Assembly: GCA_002898115.1 (NCBI GenBank)
Contig: BDTL01000053.1
Location: 1 to 16,477, forward strand
Reading direction: 5' to 3'
Source of the DNA: a bacterium BMS3Bbin02
GTDB taxonomy: Bacteria > Actinomycetota > Acidimicrobiia > Spongiisociales > UBA5794
DNA length: 16,477 bases
Shown: positions 16,382 through 16,477 of the stretch, in pieces
Numbering within the stretch: position 1 is the first letter of the stretch
How the letters are laid out: every line of letters begins with the position of its first letter
Program-made: the position numbers and the translations under genes
Notes under the pieces: generated by a model
Told to the model about the DNA's origin: nothing
Seen by the model: only the letters and a program-made list of their open reading frames with translations
Databases searched by the model: none

Positions 16382-16477
16382 GTATCAACCTCGACAATCT
16401 TGCACTCAAAGATGGTGATGCGTTCTACGAGGCGTTGCGCGTACTTCACGACGGGAAGTCTCCACAGGAGAGTGCGA
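16378..16477 (+). CDS. DUF2783-type small protein, truncated by window end
   Basis: Only the first 33 codons are inside the window: MSINLDNLALKDGDAF, then YEALRVLHDGKSPQESA. This matches my memory of DUF2783 proteins, which are about 60-70 aa, begin with NLD...L.D.DDFYEAL and end in a helix, and are usually encoded beside an FAD-dependent hydroxylase. AGGAGG (16368-16373) lies 4 nt before the ATG, and the ATGA overlap with the hydroxylase stop suggests coupled translation, perhaps as a partner subunit of the hydroxylase. The function is unknown; the missing 3' part prevents a firmer call. Confidence 0.72.
   Translation, partial: MSINLDNLALKDGDAFYEALRVLHDGKSPQESA

Overview
This window looks like part of a chromosome from an uncultured or little-studied actinobacterium, most likely class Acidimicrobiia. 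That placement is an inference from four things: high G+C; AceE, the homodimeric E1 of pyruvate dehydrogenase, closely resembling the mycobacterial protein; secreted lipoproteins with long Thr-rich linkers after the lipobox; and S-layer-homology (SLH)-like repeats of the 'NPPxND.F.P...VTRGQMA.FL.R' type that are frequent in that class. No rRNA, tRNA, insertion sequence, CRISPR array or prophage gene was recognised.

Layout. Positions 34-13412 carry seven genes, all on the minus strand. From high to low coordinate they are: a Thr-rich lipoprotein (12255-13412); a large exported CHRD + 3xSLH + 5'-nucleotidase-like protein (9281-11977, probable TTG start); a glycoside-hydrolase-like lipoprotein (7549-9144); aceE (4759-7458, probable TTG start); ppsA (2298-4649); ppsR (1462-2301, overlapping ppsA by ATGA); and an exported protein ending in an almost pure Asp/Gly/Asn repeat (34-1269). 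From 13851 to the right edge, three plus-strand genes form a tightly coupled operon with ATGA overlaps at both junctions: an MBL-fold protein, a class A flavoprotein hydroxylase and a DUF2783-type small protein cut by the window end.

How the genes work together. aceE, ppsA and ppsR sit at the pyruvate node. AceE commits pyruvate to acetyl-CoA, PpsA makes PEP from pyruvate, and PpsR switches PpsA off and on by acting on a Thr two residues before the catalytic His; that Thr is present here. The three exported or lipid-anchored proteins next door look like cell-surface functions: carbohydrate-related, phosphoester or nucleotide-related, and one unknown. The right-hand operon looks catabolic, probably for an aromatic compound. 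It sits behind a perfect 11-bp inverted repeat placed like a repressor operator.

Most notable: the perfect operator ahead of the MBL/hydroxylase/DUF2783 operon; the MBL protein's missing HxHxDH signature; the nucleotidase-like protein whose two metal motifs are altered (HNNDGE, GGGDE); the glycosidase-like protein with Leu in place of the near-invariant Asn before the acid/base Glu; and the in-frame 42-48 bp repeat tract encoding the poly-Asp tail. All functional statements rest on reading motifs by eye; no database search was run.
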